Shown here: positions 43,771-52,312 of the stretch, one piece after another
Position numbering within the stretch: the first letter of the stretch is position 1
How the letters are laid out: each line of letters opens with the position of its first letter
Source: an uncultured Lachnospiraceae bacterium
GTDB lineage: Bacteria; Bacillota; Clostridia; Lachnospirales; Lachnospiraceae
Assembly: GCA_949949005.1 (NCBI GenBank)
Contig: CATLHM010000008.1
Location: 62,001 to 126,000 of the forward strand
DNA length: 64,000 nt
Direction: 5' to 3'
Position numbers and translations under genes: made by a program
Notes under the pieces: model-generated
The model's input: only the letters and a program-made list of their open reading frames with translations
Told to the model about the DNA's origin: nothing
The model's database searches: none

Positions 43771-46700
43771 TGTAATATCTCTCCGCAAAGCTCACTTTTT
43801 CATCCGTCATAATCAAAAGCGTTTCTTCCACAAAAGGGCTGATGTACTGGATCTTATCCGGCGGCGCGGCGATCAGTATCTGAAGGGGAAGCCTTCGCAA
43901 AAATTCCAGTACTCCGCCGATTCTCTCATCATCCATGTTGTTAAAAGCCTCGTCAAACATGACCAGGCCTACGGCTTCGCCGCCGATGCCGTTTCGGTAC
44001 AGTTGGACAAAAGAAGCGGCAACCGTCACATAGAAAGGCGTCTGAGTCTCCCCGCCGCTCTTTTCCTCGCACACCTTGGAATACAGGGAATAGCTGTCGT
44101 CGCTGTGAAGGATGCGGATGTCATAGTCCATATAGGTTCTGTAATCCGTAAATTCATCCAGGGCTCTGGCGCTGTTTTCATTGTCCAGTGCCAGACGTTC
44201 AAAGAGCTCGTCGATCACTTCCCTGTGGCTTTCATGGAACAAGCCACTGAAAATAGACTCTCCCTGTATGGCGTTAAAATCATCCATAATCATCTCATAA
44301 TAGTGGCGGTATCTTTTGCTGGGCATAAAAAGAAATTCATATTTTTCATTGCTGAAATGAATGTCTTTAAGGGCCCTGTTCAGCTCCTTAAATTCGGTCT
44401 GGGCGTTTTTCATATTCTCCTGGAGCTTGGCAAGGAACTGCTCCCTGAACTCTTCCTCAGCGGAGAGCCTCGCGTTTTCTACCTTTTCCTCATAGCTGAG
44501 CAGCTCCGAGTTTTTCAGCTTGCTGTATTCCGCCTCGAAATCCCCATAGCCCTCCAGCGTAGCCGCCCCACCGAAATCATGGGCTGTTTTGTATTCCACC
44601 ATGCTATTTGTCATGGACTCCGTACACTTGGCGATGGTGGTCTGATTCGCTTTTCTTCTGCGCACAAAGTTATCCTTAAACTGTTCGCAGCTCTTATCCT
44701 TTAACTGCTTCTCATAATCATGATTCCAGAGGACAATATCGTTTTCATATCTGACGCTGTCCTCTGTGCATAAAGCCTGCTGCTCCACCAGGGCGGCCTG
44801 TTTCTGTGCAAGGATTCCTTTCGTATTCTCTATCTTCTGCTGTGTCTGCCCCACCCTGCGGTTACAACCGGAAATCTGTCCCTCTATTTCCTTTATAATC
44901 TTTTCCAGCTCCGAGAGCTGAATCTTTTTGAGAATCATTCCGGAATTCTTTTCCAGGGTTGCGATATTGTCCCTGCAGTTCTTGATCTCCTGCAATACAT
45001 TCTTCCATTCCGTCAGCACATCCACACGATATTTGATGTCTGTATCCGTTTCCGTTGAAAGAGGGCCCAGCAGTTCTTCCAGATTCTCCAAAATCCTCTT
45101 TTTTTCCTTTAACTGGTCTTCAATTTCCCTGCTCTTAATTTTCGCCTGCTCGAGCTGTACCCGGACGGCGTTCTTTCCTATATAAGGGATCTCGAAAACA
45201 GAGGGCCTGATGGCGCTTGCCACATGATTCTGATAGCGCATACATTCTTTGGTGATTGCGGTCTTATACTTCTTTAAATGGCTGTAATGGTCGCACATCA
45301 TGACCTTTCCCAGAACCATATTGATATAACGTTTTGCGTATTTGTTTCCGGAAGTGACCACCTGTGCCAGAGACCCTTCGGGCGGCGTGTCATATTTTTC
45401 CAGATTCTGCGTATTGATCAGCCCCACGCCGTAGGTCCTTTTTTCCTTCCGCAATCTGTCATAGGTTCCCAGCGCAATATCGAAATTGTCCGGCTCCACC
45501 AGAATATAAAATCTCTGTGTATTTAAATAGCCCTCCACCGCATTCCGCCATGTCTCGTCCGTAATTTCCAGCGTCTCGCAAAGAATCCTGGGCTCCGGCG
45601 TCCGGCCAATCCGGACAAATTCTTCCCGTATGGCCTGGGCCGTGCGTGTAACCTCCTCCGGGTAAGAGAGCTTCTTTTTCATCAGATTCTCTATCTTTAA
45701 ATCCCATTCCTTCTTTTGGCCGGATAAATCTCTGATCATCACGTCCAGTTCTGCGCATCTTTTATAAACCCTGTCGCTCATTTGATTTTTGTAGGCAATG
45801 ACCTTCTGCAGGGTATCTTTAAATCCGCCCAAATCCGCTGCCTTTTTTAATTCCTCCAACTGCCCGCAGTAGGCTTTGATACACGGATCCGCATCCGGCA
45901 CCTTCAAAAGCCGGTTGACCTGAACCTTCGCCTGATCAACGCTCTCCATCAGCCGCAGCTGTTCCTGCCGCAGGCCTTCCTGTTTGTCCTCCAGCATCCG
46001 TAATCTTTTTTCCTGCTCGTCCCTTGCAATAAAATCCTTATCGCTGGCAAGCTCCGCAAAGAGGTTGTCCCTGATGGCCTGACGCTGTTCTTTCTCCTTT
46101 GCGGCAGCCCCGATTTCCTTGTTCCAGTTTTCCAGCCTGTGGCGGTCATGGACAATCTCATCCTCCAGCTGCCTGATTTCCTCTGTCAGAATATCCGCCT
46201 CGATCCGGTCAAGGAAATACTCATACATCCTGTCCTTGTGGATACCGTCCTCCACCTGCCTGTGGAATCCTTCGATCTTTTCCAGCCTGCCCATCCGCAG
46301 CTTAATCTTATCCAGGGTGTGCTGCAGCTCCTGGTAGGTTCTTACGTTTTCCCGCAAAATATCCACATTGACTTCCTTTTCGTCCAGCACATAAGAATAC
46401 ACAAAATCCTTGATGTCGTCGATTGGGCGGAATGCCATAGCCTTGGGAATCAGCTTAAAAAATTTATCCTCCAGCCTTCCGAAACGGTTCTTGATCATTT
46501 GCCTGGCGTCTTTCTCCGTGGTACACCAGGTCTTGATTTTCTTTCCATTGCCTGTCCGAAATTGGGAAATGGATTTCGGGATCTTTCCCTGAAAAAACAT
46601 CTCCTCCTGAAGTCGCTCTCCATCCATCAGATACCGGACTGTCTTCTCCTGCCCCTCCGAGGCGGAATCGACTACCGCCCCCACAATAAAATATTTCTGC

Positions 46701-46999
46701 CGTTTCTCCTCGTAAAACTCCAGGGCCACATGGGCGCTGATCTCCCCGGTCCTCTCATAGGGCCTGTTTTCCCGCCCGGTCTTACAGCGAATATATCCCG
46801 TCAGCTTCCGCTTACCGTTCTCATGGGCCGCTTTATTGAAATAGTTGGTGGAGCAGGTTACCACGAACTGTATCGCATCCAGCAGCGTAGATTTACCCGC
46901 ACCGTTTTCCCCCGAAATCAGAACGGAATTTTCAAGGTCTATCATCGCATTGGTAAACCTGTGCCAGTTAATCAGCTTCACTCTCGTCAATTTCTTCAT
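43757..46999 (-). CDS. jetC: Wadjet SMC-like ATPase JetC
   Basis: 1080 residues, SMC/MukB-like motor. Walker A GENGAGKST at residues 30-38, long coiled coils with a hinge in the middle, ABC signature KSGGETQTPFYV near 984 and Walker B VGLVMFDEAFNNMDDERIGG near 1011. With JetA and JetB it forms an MukBEF-like complex that extrudes DNA loops. It overlaps jetB upstream by 32 bp and jetD downstream by 14 bp. No frameshift or missing motif was seen, so the motor looks intact. Confidence 0.95.
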   Translation of the reverse strand: MKKLTRVKLINWHRFTNAMIDLENSVLISGENGAGKSTLLDAIQFVVTCSTNYFNKAAHENGKRKLTGYIRCKTGRENRPYERTGEISAHVALEFYEEKRQKYFIVGAVVDSASEGQEKTVRYLMDGERLQEEMFFQGKIPKSISQFRTGNGKKIKTWCTTEKDARQMIKNRFGRLEDKFFKLIPKAMAFRPIDDIKDFVYSYVLDEKEVNVDILRENVRTYQELQHTLDKIKLRMGRLEKIEGFHRQVEDGIHKDRMYEYFLDRIEADILTEEIRQLEDEIVHDRHRLENWNKEIGAAAKEKEQRQAIRDNLFAELASDKDFIARDEQEKRLRMLEDKQEGLRQEQLRLMESVDQAKVQVNRLLKVPDADPCIKAYCGQLEELKKAADLGGFKDTLQKVIAYKNQMSDRVYKRCAELDVMIRDLSGQKKEWDLKIENLMKKKLSYPEEVTRTAQAIREEFVRIGRTPEPRILCETLEITDETWRNAVEGYLNTQRFYILVEPDNFDIALGTYDRLRKEKRTYGVGLINTQNLEKYDTPPEGSLAQVVTSGNKYAKRYINMVLGKVMMCDHYSHLKKYKTAITKECMRYQNHVASAIRPSVFEIPYIGKNAVRVQLEQAKIKSREIEDQLKEKKRILENLEELLGPLSTETDTDIKYRVDVLTEWKNVLQEIKNCRDNIATLEKNSGMILKKIQLSELEKIIKEIEGQISGCNRRVGQTQQKIENTKGILAQKQAALVEQQALCTEDSVRYENDIVLWNHDYEKQLKDKSCEQFKDNFVRRRKANQTTIAKCTESMTNSMVEYKTAHDFGGAATLEGYGDFEAEYSKLKNSELLSYEEKVENARLSAEEEFREQFLAKLQENMKNAQTEFKELNRALKDIHFSNEKYEFLFMPSKRYRHYYEMIMDDFNAIQGESIFSGLFHESHREVIDELFERLALDNENSARALDEFTDYRTYMDYDIRILHSDDSYSLYSKVCEEKSGGETQTPFYVTVAASFVQLYRNGIGGEAVGLVMFDEAFNNMDDERIGGVLEFLRRLPLQILIAAPPDKIQYISPFVEETLLIMTDEKVSFAERYYNGAV

Positions 47000-47582
47000 T
47001 TATTTTTCCGCCCTTTTTGTAATTTTCCAGCTTTTCATATACCTGCCTGATGTCCTCCACCCGCACTGCCATCAGTATGGAGTCGTAGATAATCAGCCGG
47101 GAATCCTGGTTTGACAGCTCTTTGTCCAAAACCTCCACCAGTTGGAACCTGCGCATGGTGCTGATGGCATTCCTTAAAGTCGTCTTATCCATCATTTTAT
47201 CCCGTATTTTCAGGCTTAAAAATTTTTCATGAATGTCACCCATATTGATGATGACTTCATCGCTGACTGACAGTTCCCGCTTTTTCTCATCATACAAAAT
47301 CCGCAGAATCAACAGAATGATGGATTCAAAAAGCTTCATATTGTAGCGGTTATAATTCTGGGGATTGGTAAGCTGCACCACGCCATACTCTTCATTGATT
47401 TCCAGCCGGTAGCCGAGCACTGACAGGTACTGTGAAAACTTTTCCCTGTGCTGGGTAATGAAATAATAATCCCGTCTGGACGTCTCATTGCGTTTACATA
47501 CGAAACAGCTTCCAAGGAGCCTGTTGCAGATCCGCACAAACTCGTCCTTATCCTTTTGCAGCATTCCCTCTAAAAAATCCAT
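46968..47582 (-). CDS. jetB: Wadjet MukE-like subunit JetB (DUF4194)
   Basis: 204 residues, winged-helix MukE-like subunit. Characteristic stretch YNRYNMKLFESIILLILRIL and the later TTLRNAISTMRRFQLVEVLD. C-terminus acidic (EEIDESEAD). ATG 47580-47582 follows GGAGGTTAAA, the tail of the intergenic repeat. It lies between jetA and jetC; the 171-bp gap to jetA is unusually long for this operon and is filled by the repeat. Confidence 0.92.
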   Translation of the reverse strand: MDFLEGMLQKDKDEFVRICNRLLGSCFVCKRNETSRRDYYFITQHREKFSQYLSVLGYRLEINEEYGVVQLTNPQNYNRYNMKLFESIILLILRILYDEKKRELSVSDEVIINMGDIHEKFLSLKIRDKMMDKTTLRNAISTMRRFQLVEVLDKELSNQDSRLIIYDSILMAVRVEDIRQVYEKLENYKKGGKINEEIDESEAD

Positions 47583-47753
47583 TTTAACCTCCATGCTGCC
47601 GTCAGGCAGCTCTTAAATCAGGTGGGAACTTTGTGCGGCAGCACAAATTCCCGGTTGAAAAAAGGCCGCAGGCCTTTTTTCAACCTAACCTCCATGTCGT
47701 GTTTTTGCGGCAATGTAATGCGAACTTTGCCGTCAGGCGGTTTTCAAATCAGC
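47583..47753 (-). repeat. compound hairpin repeat with internal ribosome binding sites between jetA and jetB
   Basis: On the minus strand: a block CTGATTT...GCCTGACGGC, then TTGCCGCAAAAACACGAC followed by CATGGAGGTTA (47686-47713), a perfect 15-bp hairpin GGTTGAAAAAAGGCC (47653-47685), a second hairpin GGGAATTTGTGC/GCACAAAGTTCCC (47624-47652), a second CTGATTT...GCCTGACGGC block and a second CATGGAGGTTA (47585-47595) serving jetB. So the element is partly duplicated. The same hairpin and CATGGAGGTTA end occur at 59824-59958. Confidence 0.88.
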
Positions 47754-49136
47754 CTAATGTCCATTCTTACAGATCGCATAATCCCGGAACCGGTATCCGT
47801 TTACCACAACATCCTTACCTGCCTCTACCACATACTTCATGTTTTTTCGCTGACCATACAGCCGGATGTAAATCAGATAAACAAAGTCCTCCGTGGTCGC
47901 AAGCGGTAATTCCGACGCCATCATCCGTCCTCTGCCCTGCAGGCAGTCCAGCACATAGAGATTTATCTTTTCCGGATTCAGCACCCGCTCCATCTTTTCC
48001 ATCATCTTCTTTAATTTTTTCTGCCGCAATTTTGCATCCGGCAGCTCATTTTGAAGTTCCACAGGCTTAAATTCTTTTTTCCCTTCGATAGGCACAAACA
48101 GGGATTTTTCGTCCAATACGCCCGAACTGTATATTCGGATCATTTCATCCAGAAAGGAAATGCGGTAAATGCCGCCTAACTCCATGCCCTCCGCATTGAT
48201 CTTTTCGTTTACCTCCGACAGGATCTCTTTCAGTTGTCCTCTCACATCCTCGCCGCCAATCAGATAAAACTTCGCCCGGTTGATTGCCGCTTTCTGATAC
48301 TGTGTATTTTTCCGGTTGATTTCCGCCAGAATATCGTCCATGTTTTGGAAAGCATTGATAATATCATGAATGTACTGATACACCAGCTCCTGCGCCTGCT
48401 CCTTCGAAACCTCGCGGATTGCGGCAAGCTCCGCACTGGCCTTCTCAATATAGGCTTTGTTGCGGCTCTTGCTCTCCAGACGTTCCACAATCTCCGGCCG
48501 GAATTTGGACACGTTATCGGAGGTCAGAAGACGATGATAGGCTTTGTCCACGATATTCTCGATATAATCATTAAACAGCACATCCATGATTTCTGCCGGC
48601 GTCCTGTACTTCGTGAGCTCATCTATGTAATGCTTGATACCGGAATTTAAGTTTTTCAGTCCTGTAATCAGCATATCCGTATTTTCAAGAATGGATAACA
48701 GCACAATTCCCGGATTATCCGTATTGCTGCGCACCAGGCTGTAGATGGTGTAAATGTACCCCTGATATTCGATCTGTTTCCCCTCCTCAATTTCCAGAAG
48801 GGTCTTGATCATTTTTACGGCGTATTCCTGAAAGCCCGCCCGCTGTACATAGCTTTTATCCGTTTCAATCTCGATCCACCCGTAATATTCCAGCCTTCGC
48901 AGCATCCAGTTAGCCTTGTCACGGCTGTTCTTACCGTCAAATTCCTCTTCTTCTATGGCAAGCGCCTGTTCCTGGTCAAAGTAATACTGCAATTCCTGCA
49001 CCAGAATATCTCTTTCCACACCAAAAGAAAGCTGATGGTTCATAACCGAAAACAGCTTGATCAGGCACTCCCAATAGATCGCTTTATTGGGAGAAGCCAG
49101 CGGTACAAAAAAATTTTCCGGGATAACCTGAAACAT
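47754..49136 (-). CDS. jetA: Wadjet kleisin-like subunit JetA (DUF5716)
   Basis: 460 residues, MukF/kleisin-like subunit of the Wadjet complex. N-terminal winged-helix part (MFQVIPENFFVPLASPNKAI), central helical region (residues 200-330) with coiled-coil character, and C-terminal winged helix ending YAICKNGH. ATG 49134-49136 has GGAGG at 5 nt; the longer frame is rejected for lack of a site. First gene of jetABCD. The HigBA unit ends 86 bp upstream and is not obviously part of the system. Confidence 0.9.
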   Translation of the reverse strand: MFQVIPENFFVPLASPNKAIYWECLIKLFSVMNHQLSFGVERDILVQELQYYFDQEQALAIEEEEFDGKNSRDKANWMLRRLEYYGWIEIETDKSYVQRAGFQEYAVKMIKTLLEIEEGKQIEYQGYIYTIYSLVRSNTDNPGIVLLSILENTDMLITGLKNLNSGIKHYIDELTKYRTPAEIMDVLFNDYIENIVDKAYHRLLTSDNVSKFRPEIVERLESKSRNKAYIEKASAELAAIREVSKEQAQELVYQYIHDIINAFQNMDDILAEINRKNTQYQKAAINRAKFYLIGGEDVRGQLKEILSEVNEKINAEGMELGGIYRISFLDEMIRIYSSGVLDEKSLFVPIEGKKEFKPVELQNELPDAKLRQKKLKKMMEKMERVLNPEKINLYVLDCLQGRGRMMASELPLATTEDFVYLIYIRLYGQRKNMKYVVEAGKDVVVNGYRFRDYAICKNGH

Positions 49137-49222
49137 GTGTGCCTCCATAGCATGGAACTGCCCTTTTCCGGCAGCCCTCAAATATATTGTGAACGATGGA
49201 TTATTTTATTTCCAGATCTTTG

Positions 49223-49585
49223 TTATCTGTTTCCCATTTCCAGCGGAACAACTGCCAATGTCTTTCCTAATGGCACTAATACCTTTAAGATCGTGTCTAA
49301 CTGTGGGCTGGTGCTGCCTTTTTCCATTCTTGCAATAACGGGCTGTTTTACGCCGCTTAATTCTTCCAGCTTTTTTTGGCTGATTCCTTTTTCCTGTCTT
49401 GCTTTTATAAGTTCCCCAATAATAGACACTCGCAGCTCACTCTCCGCTATTTCATCCGGCGTAAGAACGCTTTCCATAAATTCCAGAACATTCCCACCTA
49501 CAGCGTCTGTCCCCCGCTCGTTCAAATCGTCCAGATTATCTTTCGCCTGTGTTATGGCTTGTGAATATTCTTTATTTGTCCTCAT
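49223..49585 (-). CDS. higA: HigA-like antitoxin, XRE family
   Basis: 120 residues. C-terminal Cro/C1 HTH: ELIKARQEKGISQKKLEELS, then GVKQPVIARMEKGSTSPQLD. N-terminal 60 residues are likely toxin-binding. The start codon overlaps the toxin stop by one base (49585), the usual HigB-HigA order. It neutralises HigB and should bind the operator repeats upstream of higB. Family certain; partner specificity inferred from coupling. Confidence 0.88.
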   Translation of the reverse strand: MRTNKEYSQAITQAKDNLDDLNERGTDAVGGNVLEFMESVLTPDEIAESELRVSIIGELIKARQEKGISQKKLEELSGVKQPVIARMEKGSTSPQLDTILKVLVPLGKTLAVVPLEMGNR

Positions 49586-49941
49586 TATGTTTCCTCCTCT
49601 GATAATCGTTTAAATTCCATTTTGCTCTCTATTTCCCTCTGTGGCGTTTTTTGTGTCCGTTTCATGAATACGTGTAACAGAACGAAACCTCTGCCGTTCC
49701 ATGCGGCAAAAAAGATTCTGTCCCTCAATGGCCGCAGTTCCCCTATATCTCCATCGATATGTTTTATATACGGCTCTCCTGCCCGCGTTCCATATTCACT
49801 GAGGATTTTTACATAATCCATTATTTTATTCAACTTGACCCGGCTATCCTTATTTTTCTTCGCTGACAGCCCTGCAATATACTCTTTTACCGGCTCTTTG
49901 CCATTCTTATCTCTATAAAAACAAATCTCGTACAAACTCAT
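49585..49941 (-). CDS. higB: HigB-like toxin (RelE superfamily, phage Gp49-like)
   Basis: 118 residues. [20 protein letters not shown] and [20 protein letters not shown] followed by [17 protein letters not shown] are typical of Gp49-like HigB toxins, ribosome-dependent mRNA interferases. The Lys/Arg and His of the active-site strand ([12 protein letters not shown]) are present. GCAGGAGG precedes the ATG. It shares a promoter with higA. Confidence 0.9.
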   Translation of the reverse strand: MSLYEICFYRDKNGKEPVKEYIAGLSAKKNKDSRVKLNKIMDYVKILSEYGTRAGEPYIKHIDGDIGELRPLRDRIFFAAWNGRGFVLLHVFMKRTQKTPQREIESKMEFKRLSEEET

Positions 49942-49961
49942 TATCCTCCTGCTATAGTTTG

Positions 49962-49990
49962 ATTATACTTTAAAGTTATTGAAAAGGCAA
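49962..49990 (-). promoter_or_regulatory. promoter of higBA
   Basis: Minus strand: -35 TTGCCT (49985-49990), 17-bp spacer, -10 TATAAT (49962-49967), 20 bp before the higB ATG. Confidence 0.8.
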
Positions 49991-50006
49991 TAATTTTAAA
50001 GTTATT
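49969..50006. promoter_or_regulatory. operator repeats at the higBA promoter
   Basis: Direct repeat TTTAAAGTTATT at 49969-49980 and 49995-50006, 26 bp apart, flanking the -35. ACTTTAAAGT at 49967-49976 is itself a palindrome. Position in the spacer and upstream of -35 fits HigA autorepression. Confidence 0.7.
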
Positions 50007-50037
50007 ACCAGGAAGATTTCTTTTCCGCCTCCCCAAA

Positions 50038-50081
50038 AGCCCCCAAAACCGCGGCCAGCACGGTTTCAGGGGCTGATTTTT
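50038..50081 (-). terminator. terminator upstream of higBA
   Basis: Stem AGCCCC-CA-AAACCG with CGGTTT-CA-GGGGCT (50038-50051 and 50061-50074), T-runs on both sides. It separates the AAA ATPase stub from higBA and resembles the structure at 38887-38930. Confidence 0.8.
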
Positions 50082-50182
50082 CATTATTTGTAATTATAAT
50101 CAATCTAACCACCACTCTACCGCCCGCAGACGGCTTTCAGATCAAAGGAAGTCTATTGCTTTCCTTCCTGTAAAGCAATGTC

Positions 50183-50455
50183 TTACACCTCGAGTTGTAT
50201 ATTATAAAAACAGAACCATATATGCAATTGCAGAAAAAGATAATTAATGTCTGAAATATTGTCAAACAGGTTCCGTGTTTCTTTGGATGCCTGGGAAAAA
50301 TCAATCAAGATGTAACTTTCATATTCCTTTCGTGCGAACTCTTCTGCTACGGTTGATTTCCCGACACGGCGTGCCCCTTCTATCAAAAGAGCGGTTTTCC
50401 CATTCGTATCTCTTTTCCATTCAAGCATCTTATCGTATATTTTTCGTTTAAACAT
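50183..50455 (-). pseudogene. N-terminal stub of an AAA family ATPase (DUF4143-type)
   Basis: About 90 residues. ATG 50453-50455 follows GGAGG. KTALLIEGARRVGKSTVAEE is the Walker A region of the ATP-binding proteins with a C-terminal DUF4143 domain, normally 400 residues or more. Here the sequence runs to about FDNISDINYLFLQL and then ends in an unrelated tail (HIWFCFYNIQLEV). It is truncated by deletion or insertion; no remainder was seen nearby. Confidence 0.75.
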
Positions 50456-50539
50456 GCCGCCTCCGATCAAGTCGCATTTTTTATTAGGGTGTTTTTCCAC
50501 AGAATCGCACTTTTTATAATACCTTTTTGAGACTATCTC

Positions 50540-51469
50540 TCATGGTATGAGAACCGGCAGCTCAAAATCCAGTCTGCCAAATTTCCTCAATATGTCCAGA
50601 TCCCGTATGATAAAACTGCTGCCCCAATAATAATTTCCAATGGTCTGTTCGGCCACGCACCAGCGCTTCCCCTCCGGGTGGGGATTGCTCTGTTCAAATG
50701 CGTCAAGCTCCCCGGCAGAAGAAAGCCGAATCTCCTTTGTGCCAAGCAGCGAGTCAACGATTGTGTCCAGATTCCTGTCCACAGTGCGTCTGCACTCAGG
50801 ATAAAAGCTGCTTTGGGGCGAACCCACAAAATACACCGGAAGAGGCAGCCAGGACGGATATGTGGCAGGGTCAAATTCCTGAATATTCAGCGCAGTCGGA
50901 TCGTAATCAGGATAGCCATGGAGAAGAACCTGCCCGCATTGTCTGTACCGTTCTTTCAGCCCTTTGGCCCTGCGGCAGAGATTACTGCCTCTGTCTGCAT
51001 ATTTGAGGATGAAATCCGCAAGGCGCTTCGTCACTCCAATATCGGCTTTGGCGGCCTTTTCGGAATCGAAATGGAACCATGGCATATGGGCATAGTCATT
51101 ATTGCCGGGGATTCCCTGCATCCCCACCCACCCCTCATCCAGCAGATAGGCTCCGGAGTCCAGGTACTGGAGGATACCTGCAATAATTTTGCTTTTTAGA
51201 CCGCTTTTATGCTCACCTGCCGTATCCAGATAGTCCAGCGCAATACATACGGTATAAGGGGAAGAGCCCGGATTCCAGTTGTTGCACTCCAGGTTGTACC
51301 CAAAGCCTCCGTCCTCATTCTGGTAGCCGGACAGAACCGACAGGAAGTCTTCACAGCTTCCCTTTTCAAAAAGGAATTTCCATTTCGTATAATCCAAGGG
51401 TCTTGCACATCGGTACACCAGCTTCCTCAATCTCAAAAATTCATCAAGGGATATTTTTTTCAATGTCAT
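50540..51469 (-). CDS. cyclase-fold (squalene/prenyltransferase repeat-like) protein, copy A
   Basis: 309 residues. The QW-like motif YQNEDGGFGYNLECNNWNPG near residue 55 resembles prenyltransferase and squalene-cyclase repeats (alpha/alpha toroid). The DxDD acid of class II cyclases is not seen, so cyclase activity is doubtful. GGAGGGG precedes the ATG, which overlaps the phosphorylase stop by 4 nt. It has a similar motif layout to the protein at 53.5-54.4 kb (YQNEDGGFG, NWNP/CWNP, GNNDYAH versus SNNDYPH). Substrate unknown. Confidence 0.78.
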   Translation of the reverse strand: MTLKKISLDEFLRLRKLVYRCARPLDYTKWKFLFEKGSCEDFLSVLSGYQNEDGGFGYNLECNNWNPGSSPYTVCIALDYLDTAGEHKSGLKSKIIAGILQYLDSGAYLLDEGWVGMQGIPGNNDYAHMPWFHFDSEKAAKADIGVTKRLADFILKYADRGSNLCRRAKGLKERYRQCGQVLLHGYPDYDPTALNIQEFDPATYPSWLPLPVYFVGSPQSSFYPECRRTVDRNLDTIVDSLLGTKEIRLSSAGELDAFEQSNPHPEGKRWCVAEQTIGNYYWGSSFIIRDLDILRKFGRLDFELPVLIP

Positions 51470-52233
51470 TTCCCCTCCGCCACATACCGTGCCAATTCCA
51501 GTGCAATGTCAAAATGTCCCGCATCGTGTTGGGTGCCTTTCGTCTGACCTTCCTTTTGCCTCGTATCCCATTTGGGAGCATCAAGCAAATCGCCGCTTGT
51601 AAAAAATGTATACAAATTCAGTCCTCTGAAATCACACATTGCCTGCAAAGCGGCACATTCCATTTCTACGGAAATGCAACCGTCCGCTTTACGCTTTTCA
51701 AAGTTATGAACGGTTTCCCTGTAAAAAGAATCAGTGGTCCACGTTTTTCCTTTCACATAGGGAATCCCGTTTTCCTCCATAAAAGCGGCAACAATATCCG
51801 CGTTTCTCACCTCTATATAATCCGACGCAGGCGCATAATGATAGGAAGTGCCTTCATCCCGCCAGGCTTGCGTGGGTATCATGACTTTTCCGTGTGCAAT
51901 TTCCTTATTCAGACAACCCGCACCGCCAAATACGATATATTTATCCGTCTTTATTTCCGCAAGCGTATCCTCCACCGTACCGACACACGCAGGAGCTCCT
52001 ACATAAGTTTTGTAAAATGCGAATTTCTTTCCTTTATAATCCATACCATAAATCGGCGTATTGCCCGTTGCAAACCAAAATGACGCAATCTGTCTGCAAT
52101 CGTAATTTTCCAGAACAAATTTTTCAATCACATGGGAAAAAGTCAGTATACACCCATCGAACTGTGGTACATTTTCCTTAATTTGCGGATTGATGATTGC
52201 CGGGGACTGATTGTCAAAAGCCTCTGTTATCAT
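51466..52233 (-). CDS. nucleoside phosphorylase-family protein, copy 2
   Basis: 255 residues, same family as the gene at 41.4-42.1 kb, with VFGGAGCLNKEIAHGKVMIP and the ribose-binding CISVEMECAALQAM. ATG 52231-52233 has GGAG at 9 nt. The stop overlaps the start of cyclase-fold copy A (ATGA), so the pair is translated together. About 10% residues differ from copy 1. The operon position suggests that it acts with the toroid proteins, but the substrate is unknown. Confidence 0.88.
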   Translation of the reverse strand: MITEAFDNQSPAIINPQIKENVPQFDGCILTFSHVIEKFVLENYDCRQIASFWFATGNTPIYGMDYKGKKFAFYKTYVGAPACVGTVEDTLAEIKTDKYIVFGGAGCLNKEIAHGKVMIPTQAWRDEGTSYHYAPASDYIEVRNADIVAAFMEENGIPYVKGKTWTTDSFYRETVHNFEKRKADGCISVEMECAALQAMCDFRGLNLYTFFTSGDLLDAPKWDTRQKEGQTKGTQHDAGHFDIALELARYVAEGK

Positions 52234-52312
52234 GTCTTTACTCTCCTTTCTTTTTGCTATCTTTTCAAAATATCCATATCTATTTTCTCCAAAGGATAAA
52301 GGCCCCTGTAAA

